Below, in pieces: positions 18,313 to 27,355 of a DNA stretch of 64,000 bases; positions within the stretch are counted from its first letter, which is position 1; each line of letters begins with the position of its first letter. The notes beneath the pieces are model-generated. The model saw only the letters and a program-made list of their open reading frames with translations, ran no database searches and had not been told where the DNA came from. The DNA lies in assembly GCF_021654795.1 (NCBI RefSeq), contig NZ_AP025344.1, forward strand, positions 496,001-560,000, written 5' to 3'. The DNA comes from Paenibacillus dendritiformis (lineage in GTDB: Bacteria > Bacillota > Bacilli > Paenibacillales > Paenibacillaceae). Made by a program: the position numbers and the translations under genes.

Positions 18313-18533
18313 CCGAATCTTCCACCGTCAACCTCGTCTCGGCCAGCGCCGTGGCGAGCACGACCTTGCGAGTGAAGAGAGGTTGGCCATAGATAGGTGT
18401 GCACAAGGAGACGGGAAAGACGGGACAGCAGTGAAATATGACGTGAAGCAGAGATTAGGAAGGGACAGCAGAGAATGTAGAGGCGGGAAGATAGCGGCCG
18501 AAGCTGGATGTTGCAGTGAAATCCCGCGTTAAT

Positions 18534-19008
18534 CAGGCTGTTGGAAAACCCCTGTTTTTTTCGGAGGGGTGATTACCTAATCGAAACTTGGCATTCAGAG
18601 CGTCATCGCCTTCTGGAGACATCATAATCTCCTGGGTTTTAACGTGTGAGGGAATTGCTGCTATTTTACAGGAATTTCGGCTCAATGAGTCCAAATTTCG
18701 AGGAATTGCTGCACAGCTACATCATTTTAGGCCCTTTTGAGCTAAGTTGAAGAGAAACGGGTGAAATTGCTGCAGTTTTACAGGATTCCCATTCTGGTGA
18801 AGTCGTCCCTACAGAATTACTGTATTTGTACAGGATTTTGCCTACTGAATCAACGTGCCTTGAGAAACCGTGCAGTTTTGAGGACTTCGCCTATCGGATA
18901 GACATTTCATTGTGCAGTTTTCAGGCACTCGATCAGATAAAATTTTTCTACTGAGAGAGAAGTCCTGATGAAGTGCCCAAAAATCCTCTGGACTTTCTCA
19001 ACAGCCTG
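18534..19008 (+). mobile_element. MITE-like insertion unit A, copy A1 (475 bp)
   Basis: Ends are perfect 10-bp inverted repeats, CAGGCTGTTG at 18534-18543 and CAACAGCCTG at 18999-19008. It is flanked by the 6-bp direct repeat GTTAAT (18528-18533 and 19009-19014). The inside has no coding capacity but holds several degenerate units of 50-60 bases with cores like ATTGCTGCTATTTTACAGG. Removing the unit and one GTTAAT restores sequence that aligns with the 5' part of R2 copy 1. The left end is followed by a CCCCT/AGGGG hairpin. Confidence 0.75.
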
Positions 19009-19253
19009 GTTAATACAGGAATTTACGCCCTTTGAGCCGATATTTTATTCAATTCCTGCAAAAGTACATTATTTCCGCCGATTTTTGCTTTCTATCGGTT
19101 TCATATGCTGAAATTGATGCGGTTTTGCAGGAATTCCTGTAACGAAGCAAACGTTATAAGGGAAAACTGCATTCTTGCAGTTTTTCGGCAAGTCGAGCGT
19201 TGAGAATCAGGGGGGGCTCATGGCAGCGAAAACCTGCTTATGGGACAGCCCCC
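19009..19253 (+). repeat. Structured intergenic repeat R2, copy 2 (split by A1)
   Basis: It carries the same parts in the same order as the copy at 15690. The long inverted repeat starts at TTCCTGCAAAAGTAC near 19051, a second hairpin is AAAACTGCA/TTGCAGTTTT near 19164-19187, and the terminal stem pairs GGGGGGCT with AGCCCCC. The first few dozen bases lie on the far side of unit A1, about 18509-18533. Confidence 0.65.
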
Positions 19254-19457
19254 TTGATGTGCTTGGGGCGGTTCGGCAACTTCCGGAAGCTTGGGACCAT
19301 GGGCGGGACCTTGAGCGAGACAATGTACGAAGATGTGCAAGGCGTCTCTACACTGGGGCATTTGCGGGATTTGCGAGATCGGATGAGGTATCGTTTGGGT
19401 ACGAGCACGGACAAGGGAAATCGGCTTGATTGCGTTCCGCCTGGTGCGGCTAGATAG

Positions 19458-19501
19458 AACAACCACCGTTGGAGTTATCTCTAGCGGTGGTTGTTTTTTT
19501 A
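19458..19501 (+). terminator. Strong Rho-independent terminator
   Basis: AACAACCACCG at 19458-19468 pairs perfectly with CGGTGGTTGTT at 19485-19495, followed by a T-run. No confident gene ends before it. A short frame from 19293 (MGGTLSETMYEDVQG...) stops at 19455-19457 and could be the tail of a lost gene. Confidence 0.8.
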
Positions 19502-19504
19502 TAG

Positions 19505-19565
19505 GGTAATTATTTTTACGTCAAGGAGAAAATAATGATTGACTTAAAAAGTAATTAAGATTACC
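19505..19565. promoter_or_regulatory. AT-rich imperfect palindrome upstream of the amidase operon
   Basis: GGTAAT at the left matches ATTACC at the right. The inner arms TTTTTACGTCAA and TTGACTTAAAAA pair with one mismatch. Its position 65 bases before the amidase gene suggests an operator or leader structure. This is inference from symmetry and position only. Confidence 0.4.
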
Positions 19566-19629
19566 TTATAAAGTAACAAGGCGGCAGCTGTCCCTTCGCC
19601 GTCTTGCATGACGGGCTGAGGAGGAAGCT

Positions 19630-20586
19630 ATGCCGAAGATTCATGAATTGAAGCCGGATGCAGACACGCTTCACGGCTTTTTTAGCAAAGATTTGGAGCC
19701 GGCGTTAACGATCGATTCCGGGGATACGGTTATTTTTCGCACGTTGGACGCCGGATGGGGCTTGGAAAAGCGCTCTGTGCCGGGGGAGCCGAGAAAGAAG
19801 TTCACGGAACGGAAGCCGAGCCGCCAATGTCCGCACTTTGGACACGCGCTGGTCGGTCCGGTATTTATCCGGGGAGCCCGGCCGGGGCAGACGCTGGAGA
19901 TCAAACTGCATGAGATTGTACCCGGTTCATGGGGATGGACATCGGCGGGAGGATTTCCGAGCTACTGGAATGAGAAGCTGGGAATGACCGAAGAGCCCGA
20001 GGTTTACCTTGATTTTGCTTTGGACGCCGACCGGATGGTGGGGCGAAGCCAGTTCGGCAATTTCGACTACGCTGTCGGACTAAAGCCATTCATGGGCATT
20101 ATGGGCATGCCGCCGCCGGAGCCGGGCCAGCATACGACCTTCGTGCCCCGGGCTTCCGGGGGGAATATCGACTGCAAGGAGCTGCAGGCCGGCAGCACGC
20201 TGTATTTGCCGATCCCGGTGGAAGGGGGGCTGTTCTCCATCGGAGACGGTCATGCGGTCCAGGGCGACGGAGAAGTGGGCGGCCCTGCGCTGGAGTGCCC
20301 GATGGAGAGAGTGAGCTGCACGTTGACGGTAAAGGATGACCTGCCGTTGGCGATGCCGAGGGCCAAGACCGATGCAGGGTGGCTGACGATGGGATTCCAT
20401 GAGGATCTGGAGGAAGCGATGTGGATGGCCCTGCATGATATGATCGACTGGATGTCATCACTCTATCGGATTTCGCGTACAGAAGCGTATGCTTACGCCT
20501 CATTGACCGTCGATCTTCGCATTACGCAGATCGTGAATTCAGTCAAAGGCGTCCATGCGCTGCTGCCGTACAACGCACTGCGGTAA
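19630..20586 (+). CDS. Acetamidase/formamidase family protein
   Basis: 318 residues of the FmdA/AmdA family, cytoplasmic enzymes that release ammonia from short-chain amides. Family motifs are GHALVGPVFIRGARPGQTL, SGGNIDCKEL and FSIGDGHAVQGDGEVGG. The C-terminal conserved stretch with VDLRITQIVNSVKGVHA is also present. The length fits the family. GAGGAGGAAGCT precedes the ATG. It is first in a tight set with an alpha/beta hydrolase (42-base gap) and an HTH/F1-beta-like protein, so amide or ester degradation under control of the third gene is plausible. Confidence 0.88.
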   Translation: MPKIHELKPDADTLHGFFSKDLEPALTIDSGDTVIFRTLDAGWGLEKRSVPGEPRKKFTERKPSRQCPHFGHALVGPVFIRGARPGQTLEIKLHEIVPGSWGWTSAGGFPSYWNEKLGMTEEPEVYLDFALDADRMVGRSQFGNFDYAVGLKPFMGIMGMPPPEPGQHTTFVPRASGGNIDCKELQAGSTLYLPIPVEGGLFSIGDGHAVQGDGEVGGPALECPMERVSCTLTVKDDLPLAMPRAKTDAGWLTMGFHEDLEEAMWMALHDMIDWMSSLYRISRTEAYAYASLTVDLRITQIVNSVKGVHALLPYNALR

Positions 20587-20627
20587 GCCTATATCACCGG
20601 GAGAGCCGGCACAGGGAGGATGTTACA

Positions 20628-21392
20628 ATGAACGTGGAAGAACGTTATGTGAACAACCGGGGCGTGAACATTCATGTCATGGAAGCGAACCGCGGGACGA
20701 AGGACGGCTGGCCGCTTGTCATCATTCCCGGATTAGCGGAAGCGGCGGAGGATTATCGGGAGGTCGTGGAGAAGCTATATCCAAGACATTGCGTGGTCAT
20801 TACGCTGCGGGGACGCGGCCGCAGCGATGCCCCGGCAAGCGGGTATACGCTGAAATATCATGTCAGCGATATCGAGGCGGCCATCGAAGAACTGGAGCTG
20901 CGGAAGTTCGTGCTCATGGGCTTCTCCAGAGGGGTGGCCTATACTCTTGGGTATGCGGTACAGCATCCGGATAGAATCCAGGGGCTCATTATCGGAGATT
21001 ACCCGGCGGTCCATACGCGATTGAAGCCGGGCTGGGTCGAGTTTTTCTCCTCGCTTCCGCCTTGGCGGGGCAAGCCGCTGTCCGAGCGAATGAGCACCGA
21101 GGCGCTGCATGCCCTGCAGCAGGAGTCCGACCCGGTCATGCTGTGGGAGCGATTGCCGTCGCTGCATTGTCCCGCCCTGATCATCCGTGGCGGAACGGAA
21201 GGCGCCGCCTTGTCGGCGGAGGCGGCCGAACAATACCGGGAGAAGCTGCCGCAAGCCGAGATTGTCGTATTCGAGGAGAGCGATCATAATATTTTCGAGC
21301 CGGATCCGAATGTATTCATTCAAGCGGCCGAGCGCTTCATGAACGGGATACGGCCGCACATTAACGATAAGAAGGGTGTAGATGTTGGATAA
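20628..21392 (+). CDS. Alpha/beta hydrolase
   Basis: 254 residues with the canonical layout. An oxyanion-side strand reads PLVIIPGLAEAAEDY. The nucleophile elbow is GFSRG (Ser at about residue 100), an acid follows the late strand ALIIRGGTEG, and the catalytic His lies in EESDHNIFE. Substrate unknown; it is probably an esterase or amidase-like enzyme. GGGAGGATGTTACA precedes the ATG. Its last 11 bases overlap the next gene, which implies co-translation with the HTH/F1-beta-like protein. Confidence 0.85.
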   Translation: MNVEERYVNNRGVNIHVMEANRGTKDGWPLVIIPGLAEAAEDYREVVEKLYPRHCVVITLRGRGRSDAPASGYTLKYHVSDIEAAIEELELRKFVLMGFSRGVAYTLGYAVQHPDRIQGLIIGDYPAVHTRLKPGWVEFFSSLPPWRGKPLSERMSTEALHALQQESDPVMLWERLPSLHCPALIIRGGTEGAALSAEAAEQYREKLPQAEIVVFEESDHNIFEPDPNVFIQAAERFMNGIRPHINDKKGVDVG

Positions 21393-22434
21393 TCTGAAGC
21401 TGAACGTATCATTGCTGAGACAGCGGGTTCCGAATCTGACGAGCGCGGCCCGGACGGTTGGATTGCGGCCGGCTACGGTCTCCAATCTATGTACAGGGAA
21501 AATTCCGGTCGGCCGGGCGGAGGTCCGGACGATCGCGGCGCTCGCCGAGCTGGCGAAATGCAGTCTGGATGAATTGATTTTGCGCGGGGAGGCGGTGGAC
21601 ATGATCGAGACGCGCATTAAGCCGCTCGATTTGTTCGCCCCGCTGGCCAAGGGCGGAACGGTTGGTTTGGTGGCCCGTCCGGGGATGGGGCAGCTCGTTC
21701 TGCTGGGCGAGCTGTTCCACAACCTGGGGAAGGAAGGGTACGGTACGATCCTGCTCAAGCCGGAGGGAGAGTATCCGGAGCTGAGCGATTTGCTGGACGG
21801 CGTCGATCAGGTAAGCTATTCGATTGAGGAGACGTATCGGCTGATGGCCGATGCCGGCCCGGACCGGGAGATCGTGTTCGCCGCGGACCGGGAGCATGTG
21901 CTGACAGGCGGCATCTATGACTTGCAGGAACGGCTGCTGCAAGCGGGGATTACCGGGGCCACGACATTTCTGGTCGACCTGAAGGGGCTTGCCGTCGACG
22001 AGGATCTCCCGTACGGGCCGTTAGAGACGCTGTGGTATTTCGATGCCGACCTCGCGGCCAGACTGAAGTTCCCGGCGGTGAATCCGCTCTACTCGACCTC
22101 CTCCATTCTGGAGGGGGTGCATCTCGACCAGAACCATCTTGCCGTCCAGCAGCGGGCCCAGAAGCTGCTGCGGCGATACCGGGAGCTGCGTTCCCTCGTC
22201 CAGGTGAAGGGCCTGAACGGCATTCCGGGCTCGGAGCGGCATACTTATGATCGAGGCGAGCGGCTGGAAGCCTATCTCACTCAGCCGTTCCATGTCGCCG
22301 AGGCTTATACGGGCCGGCCTGGCGCGGAAGTCGGCCTGCACGACATGCTGCAGGACGTGCAGGCGATACTGAATGGCAGCGCGGACCATCTTCCTGCCGA
22401 GAGTCTGCTGTATATTGGGCGGCTTCCGTCCTAA
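21382..22434 (+). CDS. HTH protein fused to a degenerate F1-ATPase beta-subunit-like domain
   Basis: 350 residues. Residues 15-70 read as a Cro/C1-type helix-turn-helix (LTSAARTVGLRPATVSNLC). From residue 80 the protein follows the catalytic part of ATP synthase beta. PLDLFAPLAKGGTVGLVARP matches the segment leading into the P-loop, PAVNPLYSTSSIL matches AVDPLDSTSRIL, RRYRELRSLV matches QRYKELQDII, and LTQPFHVAEAYTGRPG matches LSQPFHVAEVFTG. The P-loop is degraded: GGAGVGKT becomes ARPGMGQL, with Gln104 for the Lys. The GER catalytic segment reads KPEGE, and the Walker B region is shortened. It therefore looks like a nucleotide-sensing or dead ATPase domain attached to a DNA-binding head. It overlaps the hydrolase gene by 11 bases and probably regulates this operon. 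Confidence 0.8.
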   Translation: MLDNLKLNVSLLRQRVPNLTSAARTVGLRPATVSNLCTGKIPVGRAEVRTIAALAELAKCSLDELILRGEAVDMIETRIKPLDLFAPLAKGGTVGLVARPGMGQLVLLGELFHNLGKEGYGTILLKPEGEYPELSDLLDGVDQVSYSIEETYRLMADAGPDREIVFAADREHVLTGGIYDLQERLLQAGITGATTFLVDLKGLAVDEDLPYGPLETLWYFDADLAARLKFPAVNPLYSTSSILEGVHLDQNHLAVQQRAQKLLRRYRELRSLVQVKGLNGIPGSERHTYDRGERLEAYLTQPFHVAEAYTGRPGAEVGLHDMLQDVQAILNGSADHLPAESLLYIGRLPS

Positions 22435-22528
22435 AGGGAAAAGTTCATAACGACAAGACGAAAAGAGACCCGGCCTAACGGCCAGGTCTGCATGCAGCGG
22501 CGGGCATCTGCGGCCAGACGCCCGGGAA

Positions 22529-22558
22529 GAACGGACAAGCGGAAGCGCTTGTCCGTTC
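22529..22558. terminator. Hairpin between convergent genes
   Basis: A perfect 13-bp stem GAACGGACAAGCG/CGCTTGTCCGTTC with a GAAG loop and no T-run. A second hairpin (AGACCCGGCC/GGCCAGGTCT, 22466-22489) lies just upstream. They separate the HTH/F1-beta gene from the LacI remnant. Confidence 0.55.
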
Positions 22559-22578
22559 GGCATGATGGGCTGCCATCC

Positions 22579-23330
22579 TTACTTCCGCGGGGGAGCCGTA
22601 GATTCGCGTACGATAATAATTTTGGTCGGCAGCAGCAGTTCGGTGAACGGCTCATCCTTATGCTCCATGCGCCAGAAGAGCTGCTCGACGGCTTTGCGGC
22701 CGAACAGGTTGAGAACGACGGCCATCGTTGTCGTCATCGGCGTGGCCAAGCGGGACAACTGCCCGTAATCGAAGCTGCATACCGAGACGTCGTCCGGCAC
22801 CTGAAACCCTAACTGGTGGAGCGTGGAATTGACGAGAAACCCGAGTCCGTCGTTCACGCAGAACCAGGCAGTCGGTTGAGCGCTCATCCCTTTCAGCGTC
22901 TCCATGACATAATCGGCCTGTTCAACGGCATCGGTCACGACCCATTGCGGATGGGCTTCTATTCCCATATCGCGGAGGCAAGCCGGAATCCTTCCAGCCG
23001 CTCATAATAGCTCGGCGAGAAATCGATATTGCCGATATAACCGATGCTCCGGTGCCCCAAGTCGCACAGGTGCCGAACGGTCTCATAGGCACTGAACCGA
23101 TTGTTCGTCAAGATGCAGTCCGCATGAATGGCCGGATGATGGTGATCAATGAGCACGGTCGGTATTCCGGTACCGATCACCGCATTCGTAAAATCCGTGC
23201 TCAAGTGGGACAGAATCAGAATCCCGTTCACGTCTTGATTCTTCAGAAAAGACGGCAGGGCCAGCTCAAGCTCCGATTCAGTCTTGGTGTCTTCTGGATA
23301 GGAGCGCGATATGAGACTGAACGAGAACTG
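22579..23330 (-). pseudogene. LacI-family regulator, N-terminally truncated and frameshifted
   Basis: Two minus-strand frames together give the periplasmic-binding-protein-like core of a LacI/GalR regulator. The upstream half (SLISRSYPEDTKTESE, GILILSHLS, CDLGHRSIGYIGNIDF) is in one frame. The C-terminal half (TAWFCVNDGLGFLVNSTL, VPDDVSVCSFDYGQLS, TTTMAVVLNLFGRKAVEQL) is in another. The frame changes near 22960-22980. The DNA-binding N-terminus is missing and the remnant collides with the start of the divergent beta-mannosidase, so a deletion removed the HTH and the shared promoter region. It was probably the regulator of the neighbouring mannoside locus. Confidence 0.75.
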
Positions 23331-24423
23331 GAAGCTGCGCCATTTCAATATCGGCGAGGCGCGCGATTTGGAGGCGGCTTCCCCCGAGTATATCGATTAT
23401 TTCTGGATGACGGCGAAGGTGCCGGGGGATGTGCATACGACGCTGATCGAGAAGGGCATTATCGAGGATCCGTTCTACGGGCATTTCAGAAATGCCGCTG
23501 GGTCGAGGAGAAGGTGTGGTGGTACCGGACGACGTTCCATTGGGACGGACGTTGGAGGACATGGAGCGGATGGAGCTTGTGTTTGAAGGGCTCGATACGT
23601 TCGCGACGGTGTATTTGAACGGGGTGAAATTGGGATCGACGGACAATATGTTCATCCGCCATTCGTTCGAGGTGACGCGGGAGCTGAACAAGGGCAAGAA
23701 TGTCCTCGCGGTCAAGCTGGATCCGGTTCACCTCCATGTACAGAGCAAGATGCAATATTATTGGTCCGGCTTCAGCAAAAAAAGGATATGGACGCGCAAG
23801 GCCCAAAGCCACTACGGATGGGACTGGGGGCCGCGGCTCGGCGCGTTGTTCTGGCAGTTAAATGACTGCTGGCCCGGCACGGGCTGGTCGGTCATCGACT
23901 ATTACGGGCTGCCGAAGGCGGCGTATCATTACGCGCGCAAGTTCTATGCACCGGTGCTGCTGACGGCGGATCACGATGCCGGCCGGGATCTTCATCTGTG
24001 GGCGCTCAACGACCGCTGGAGCCGTACGAAGACCAGGTCCGGCTGGCCGTGTACCGGATGGATGGAACGAAGCTGTATGAGCGCGACTATGAGGTATATC
24101 TGGAGCCGAATGGCAAAAGGGAGCTGGATGCGCTGTCCGAAGCGGAGCTGACGAACGGGGCGGATCCGGCAGAGGCGGTGTGCGTCATCTCGTCCGGAAG
24201 CGGCCTCACGGAAGATAACTATGTCTACTTGCGCGACTATAAGGAGATGCGCTTCGAACCGGCCAACCTGCAGATCGTCGTGGATGAGGAGGCCGGCATC
24301 ATCCGCATCGAGACCGACCGGGCGGCCCGCATGGTCAAGATCGAGCTGGATGAAGCGTGGATTGCCGCGAGCGGCCCGGGGATGGAGAAGGAGAACAATC
24401 ATGCGGGAAAAGGGATGAGGAGC
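23311..24423 (+). pseudogene. Beta-mannosidase (GH2), frameshifted with large internal deletion
   Basis: The N-terminus MRLNENWKLRHFNIG...KVPGDVHTTLIEKGIIEDPFYG is typical of GH2 beta-mannosidases. The coding frame then switches near 23490 (RWVEEKVWWYRTTFHWDG lies in a second frame) and again near 23550 (ERMELVFEGLDTFATVYLNG in a third). HYGWDWGPRL, normally about residue 170, is fused to GALFWQLNDCWPGTGWSV, normally past residue 600, so roughly 1.3 kb including both catalytic glutamates is gone. Another single-base frame change near 24015 precedes LEPYEDQVRLAVYRMDG. GGATAGGAG remains upstream of the start. Confidence 0.85.
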
Positions 24424-25435
24424 ATGAAAGCGGCAGTTCTGCGCGGAACGAAAATGATGGAGGTAACGGAATGGGGCGAGCGCCGGCCCGGCAAGGATGA
24501 GGTGCGGCTGCGCGTCGTCTGCTGCGGCATTTGCGGCACAGACCAGCATATTTATCATGGCCATCCGGGCTCGGCGGAGGTGAAGCCGCCGATCGTGCTT
24601 GGCCATGAGCTGGCCGGCATCGTCGACGCCGTGGGGGAGGCGGTCACGGATCTGGGCCCGGGCGACCGGGTTGTCCGTCGACCCCAATATCTATTGCGGG
24701 GCGTGCGAATATTGCCGGAGCGGCCGCGCTCACTTGTGCGATCGGCTGGAGGCCGTCGGCGTGACGAGAGACGGCGGGATGGGCGAATCCTGCGTGGCGC
24801 CGGCGGCCAACTGCTACAAGCTGCCCGACCAGGTGAGCTGGGCCGAGGGAGCGATGGCCGAGCCGCTTGGCTGCGTGCTGCATGGCTTCAAGAAGCTGGA
24901 GCTGCGTGCGAATCAGCATGTGTTGATTATCGGGGGCGGCTTCATCGGCCAGTTGTTCCTGCAGCTCGCCGCGGCCGCGGGCGTCGCGCGCATTACCGTA
25001 TGCGAGCCGGCCGAGCGCAAGCACAGATTATTGCGTGAACTGGGCGCCGAAGCCGTCGTCTCGCCGCGGGAACCAGGCGCAGCGGATGAACTTCGCAGCA
25101 CAGCCGATGTCGTGATCGAGTGCGCCGGACTTCCGGAATCCGTCGAGCTAGCCATGAAGGCGGCCCGCAAAGGCGGGCAGGTTCTGCTCTTCGGCGTCGC
25201 TTCTCCGGAGGCGCGAGCCAGCCTGTCGCCATTCGAGGTGTTCAGCAAGGAGCTGCGCATCATGGGCTCGTTCATCAATCCGTATACGCACGAGGAGTCG
25301 ATCGCTTTGCTCGCGCAACATATCGTAAATATTGAACCACTGATCAGCCATCACTTCCGCATGGATGAACTGCCCGACGTCATGGCCCGGTATGGCGAGA
25401 TGAATGTGACCAAAGCGGTCGTCATGGAGGAATAG
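24424..25435 (+). pseudogene. Zinc-dependent alcohol/polyol dehydrogenase, single-base frameshift
   Basis: A medium-chain dehydrogenase similar to sorbitol/threonine dehydrogenases. MKAAVLRGTKMMEV leads to the catalytic-zinc motif CGICGTDQHIYHGHPG and GHELAGIVDAVG. Near 24670 one extra C shifts the frame; the rest continues in another frame as the structural-zinc loop CGACEYCRSGRAHLC, the Rossmann motif VLIIGGGFIGQL and an intact C-terminus. Apart from the single-base shift it looks complete, so a sequencing error or a very recent mutation is possible. GATGAGGAG precedes the ATG. It continues the decayed beta-mannosidase without an intervening stop. Confidence 0.8.
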
Positions 25436-25560
25436 CGGTAAGGGGAGCGGGCCAGAAATCCGAACTCACTCGCATGCATAGCGCCATAACGGATTGGAAA
25501 TGGTAACAACAGGGTTCTTTTCCATTCCGCTTAGCGGCATATCGTGAGGAGTTGAGTTCC

Positions 25561-27162
25561 ATGTTCAAATCGATATTCGGCGTTCTGCAAAAGGTTGGCA
25601 AGGCGCTCATGCTGCCGGTCGCCATTCTGCCGGCGGCGGGCATCCTGCTCGGCATCGGCAACGCCCTGCGCAATCCGGATCTGATCGCTCGTATTCCGGT
25701 GCTGGGCACCGGCGCTGTCAGCCTGATCTCCAGCGTGATGGAGCAAGCCGGAGGCATCGTATTCGACAACCTGTCCTTGCTGTTCGCGGTCGGTGTGGCC
25801 ATCGGTCTCGCGGGCGGGGACGGGGTAGCGGGGCTTGCCGCCATCGTCGGCTATTTCGTCATGAACGTGACGATGAAAGTCATTATGAATGTGACGCCGG
25901 AGATGGTGGAGAGCAACTTCGCCTACGCTATCGTGCAAGGCGTGCCAACGCTGCAGACGGGCGTCTTCGGCGGCATCATTATCGGCATCACGGCGGCCGT
26001 GCTCTATAAGCGCTTTTTCAAGATCGAGATGCCCTCGTACCTCGGTTTCTTCGCGGGCAAGCGCTTTGTTCCGATTATTACGGCCGTCACGTCGCTTGTT
26101 ATCGGCATTGTGATGGTGTTCATCTGGCCGCCGATCCAGAGCGGGCTGAATGCATTTTCCCATTCGCTTATCGATTCGAACCGCGCGTTGGCGGCCTTCA
26201 TCTTCGGCATTTGCGAGCGAGCGCTCATTCCCTTCGGGCTGCATCATATCTTTTATGCGCCTTTCTGGTTCGAATTCGGGGAATATGTGAGCAAAGCGGG
26301 CGATCTCGTCCGGGGGGATCAGAAAATCTTCTTCGCCCAGCTGAAAGACGGCGTTGAGTTGACGGCGGGCACCTTCATGACCGGAAAATATCCGTTCATG
26401 ATGTTCGGCCTGCCGGCAGCTGCCCTCGCCATCTACCATGAAGCGCGCCCGGAGAACAAGAAGCTTGTGGCCGGGCTGATGGGGTCGGCCGCATTGACGT
26501 CCTTCCTGACCGGCATTACGGAGCCGCTCGAATTCTCCTTCCTGTTCGTGGCGCCGCTTCTCTTTGCCGTGCACGTCCTGTTCGCGGGCCTGTCGTTCCT
26601 GACAATGCATCTGCTCGGCATCAAAATCGGAATGACGTTCTCCGGCGGCGTGATCGATTATTTGCTGTTCGGCGTGCTGCAGAACCGGACGCCGTACTGG
26701 CTCGTCATCCCGGTCGGATTGGTGCTGGCGCTGATTTACTACTTCGGCTTCCGCTTCGCCATCCGCACCTTCAACCTGCGAACGCCGGGAAGGGAAGCGG
26801 CCGCGCCGGCGGCCGCGGCCAAGACGGAAGCGGCGGCGGGAGAAGAATTGCCGCGCGGCATCCTGACGGCGCTTGGAGGCAAGGCCAACATTGCCTCCCT
26901 GGATGCCTGCATTACGCGCCTGCGCGTGCAGGTCAAGGATAGGGGCAATGTGGACAAGGAGCGCCTGAAGGAACTGGGCGCCTCGGGCGTGCTGGAGGTC
27001 GGCAACAATGTGCAGGCGATATTCGGGACCCGATCCGAGACGATTAAGCATCAGATTCATGAACTGATCGGCCGGGAGGACATGGAACTGGAACGAGCCG
27101 AGCCGGAGGAGGACAAGGAGTCCGGGAAGCGTCCGGACGGCAGCCAAAATAAAAATGAATAG
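25561..27162 (+). CDS. ptsG: PTS glucose-specific EIICB component
   Basis: 533 residues. The EIIC membrane domain (about 1-400) has [30 protein letters not shown] and the sugar-site motif [12 protein letters not shown], close to B. subtilis PtsG. The EIIB domain near the C-terminus has Cys450 in DACITRLRV as phosphorylation site. No EIIA domain is attached, so it must use the separate EIIA at 45528. It imports and phosphorylates glucose. GTGAGGAG lies 9 bases before ATG 25561. Unlike the two EIICB genes at 49.5 and 51.4 kb, no RAT/terminator leader is visible in the 125 bases upstream. Confidence 0.9.
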   Translation: MFKSIFGVLQKVGKALMLPVAILPAAGILLGIGNALRNPDLIARIPVLGTGAVSLISSVMEQAGGIVFDNLSLLFAVGVAIGLAGGDGVAGLAAIVGYFVMNVTMKVIMNVTPEMVESNFAYAIVQGVPTLQTGVFGGIIIGITAAVLYKRFFKIEMPSYLGFFAGKRFVPIITAVTSLVIGIVMVFIWPPIQSGLNAFSHSLIDSNRALAAFIFGICERALIPFGLHHIFYAPFWFEFGEYVSKAGDLVRGDQKIFFAQLKDGVELTAGTFMTGKYPFMMFGLPAAALAIYHEARPENKKLVAGLMGSAALTSFLTGITEPLEFSFLFVAPLLFAVHVLFAGLSFLTMHLLGIKIGMTFSGGVIDYLLFGVLQNRTPYWLVIPVGLVLALIYYFGFRFAIRTFNLRTPGREAAAPAAAAKTEAAAGEELPRGILTALGGKANIASLDACITRLRVQVKDRGNVDKERLKELGASGVLEVGNNVQAIFGTRSETIKHQIHELIGREDMELERAEPEEDKESGKRPDGSQNKNE

Positions 27163-27174
27163 AACGGGCATATG

Positions 27175-27206
27175 GAGAGCGGGCGTTTTTCACCCGCTCT
27201 TTTTTA
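27175..27206 (+). terminator. Terminator of ptsG
   Basis: AGAGCGGG at 27176-27183 pairs with CCCGCTCT at 27193-27200, followed by a run of T. Confidence 0.9.
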
Positions 27207-27355
27207 TGGACGAGCGGAAAATCCAACCGTCATCCGATTCAACGTCAATCATTCTCCACTGCCGTGTCAGAGCTAAGGGCGCGCGGGGGGAATGTCGAGG
27301 CGAAGAGCTTTTGCCTGGTGATAAAGGAAACCGAATCGAATGAAAAGAGGAAAAT

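Noticed and set aside
19293..19457. Short frame MGGTLSETMYEDVQG ending directly at a terminator
   Set aside because: It could be the tail of a lost gene, but there is no ribosome site or recognisable motif. Kept only as a note under the terminator.
22434..22530. Search for a riboswitch or tRNA in the gene-free stretches (621-1148, 6694-7211, 34602-35150, 44913-45278)
   Set aside because: No cloverleaf, T-box or known riboswitch core was recognised. Only simple hairpins and the repeats listed were seen.
25531..27171. Very long open frame on the minus strand opposite ptsG
   Set aside because: It is an antisense shadow caused by high third-position GC. Its His/Gln/Arg-rich product has no domain, whereas the plus strand encodes a complete PTS permease. 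The same applies opposite 49525-52866 and 53072-54433.
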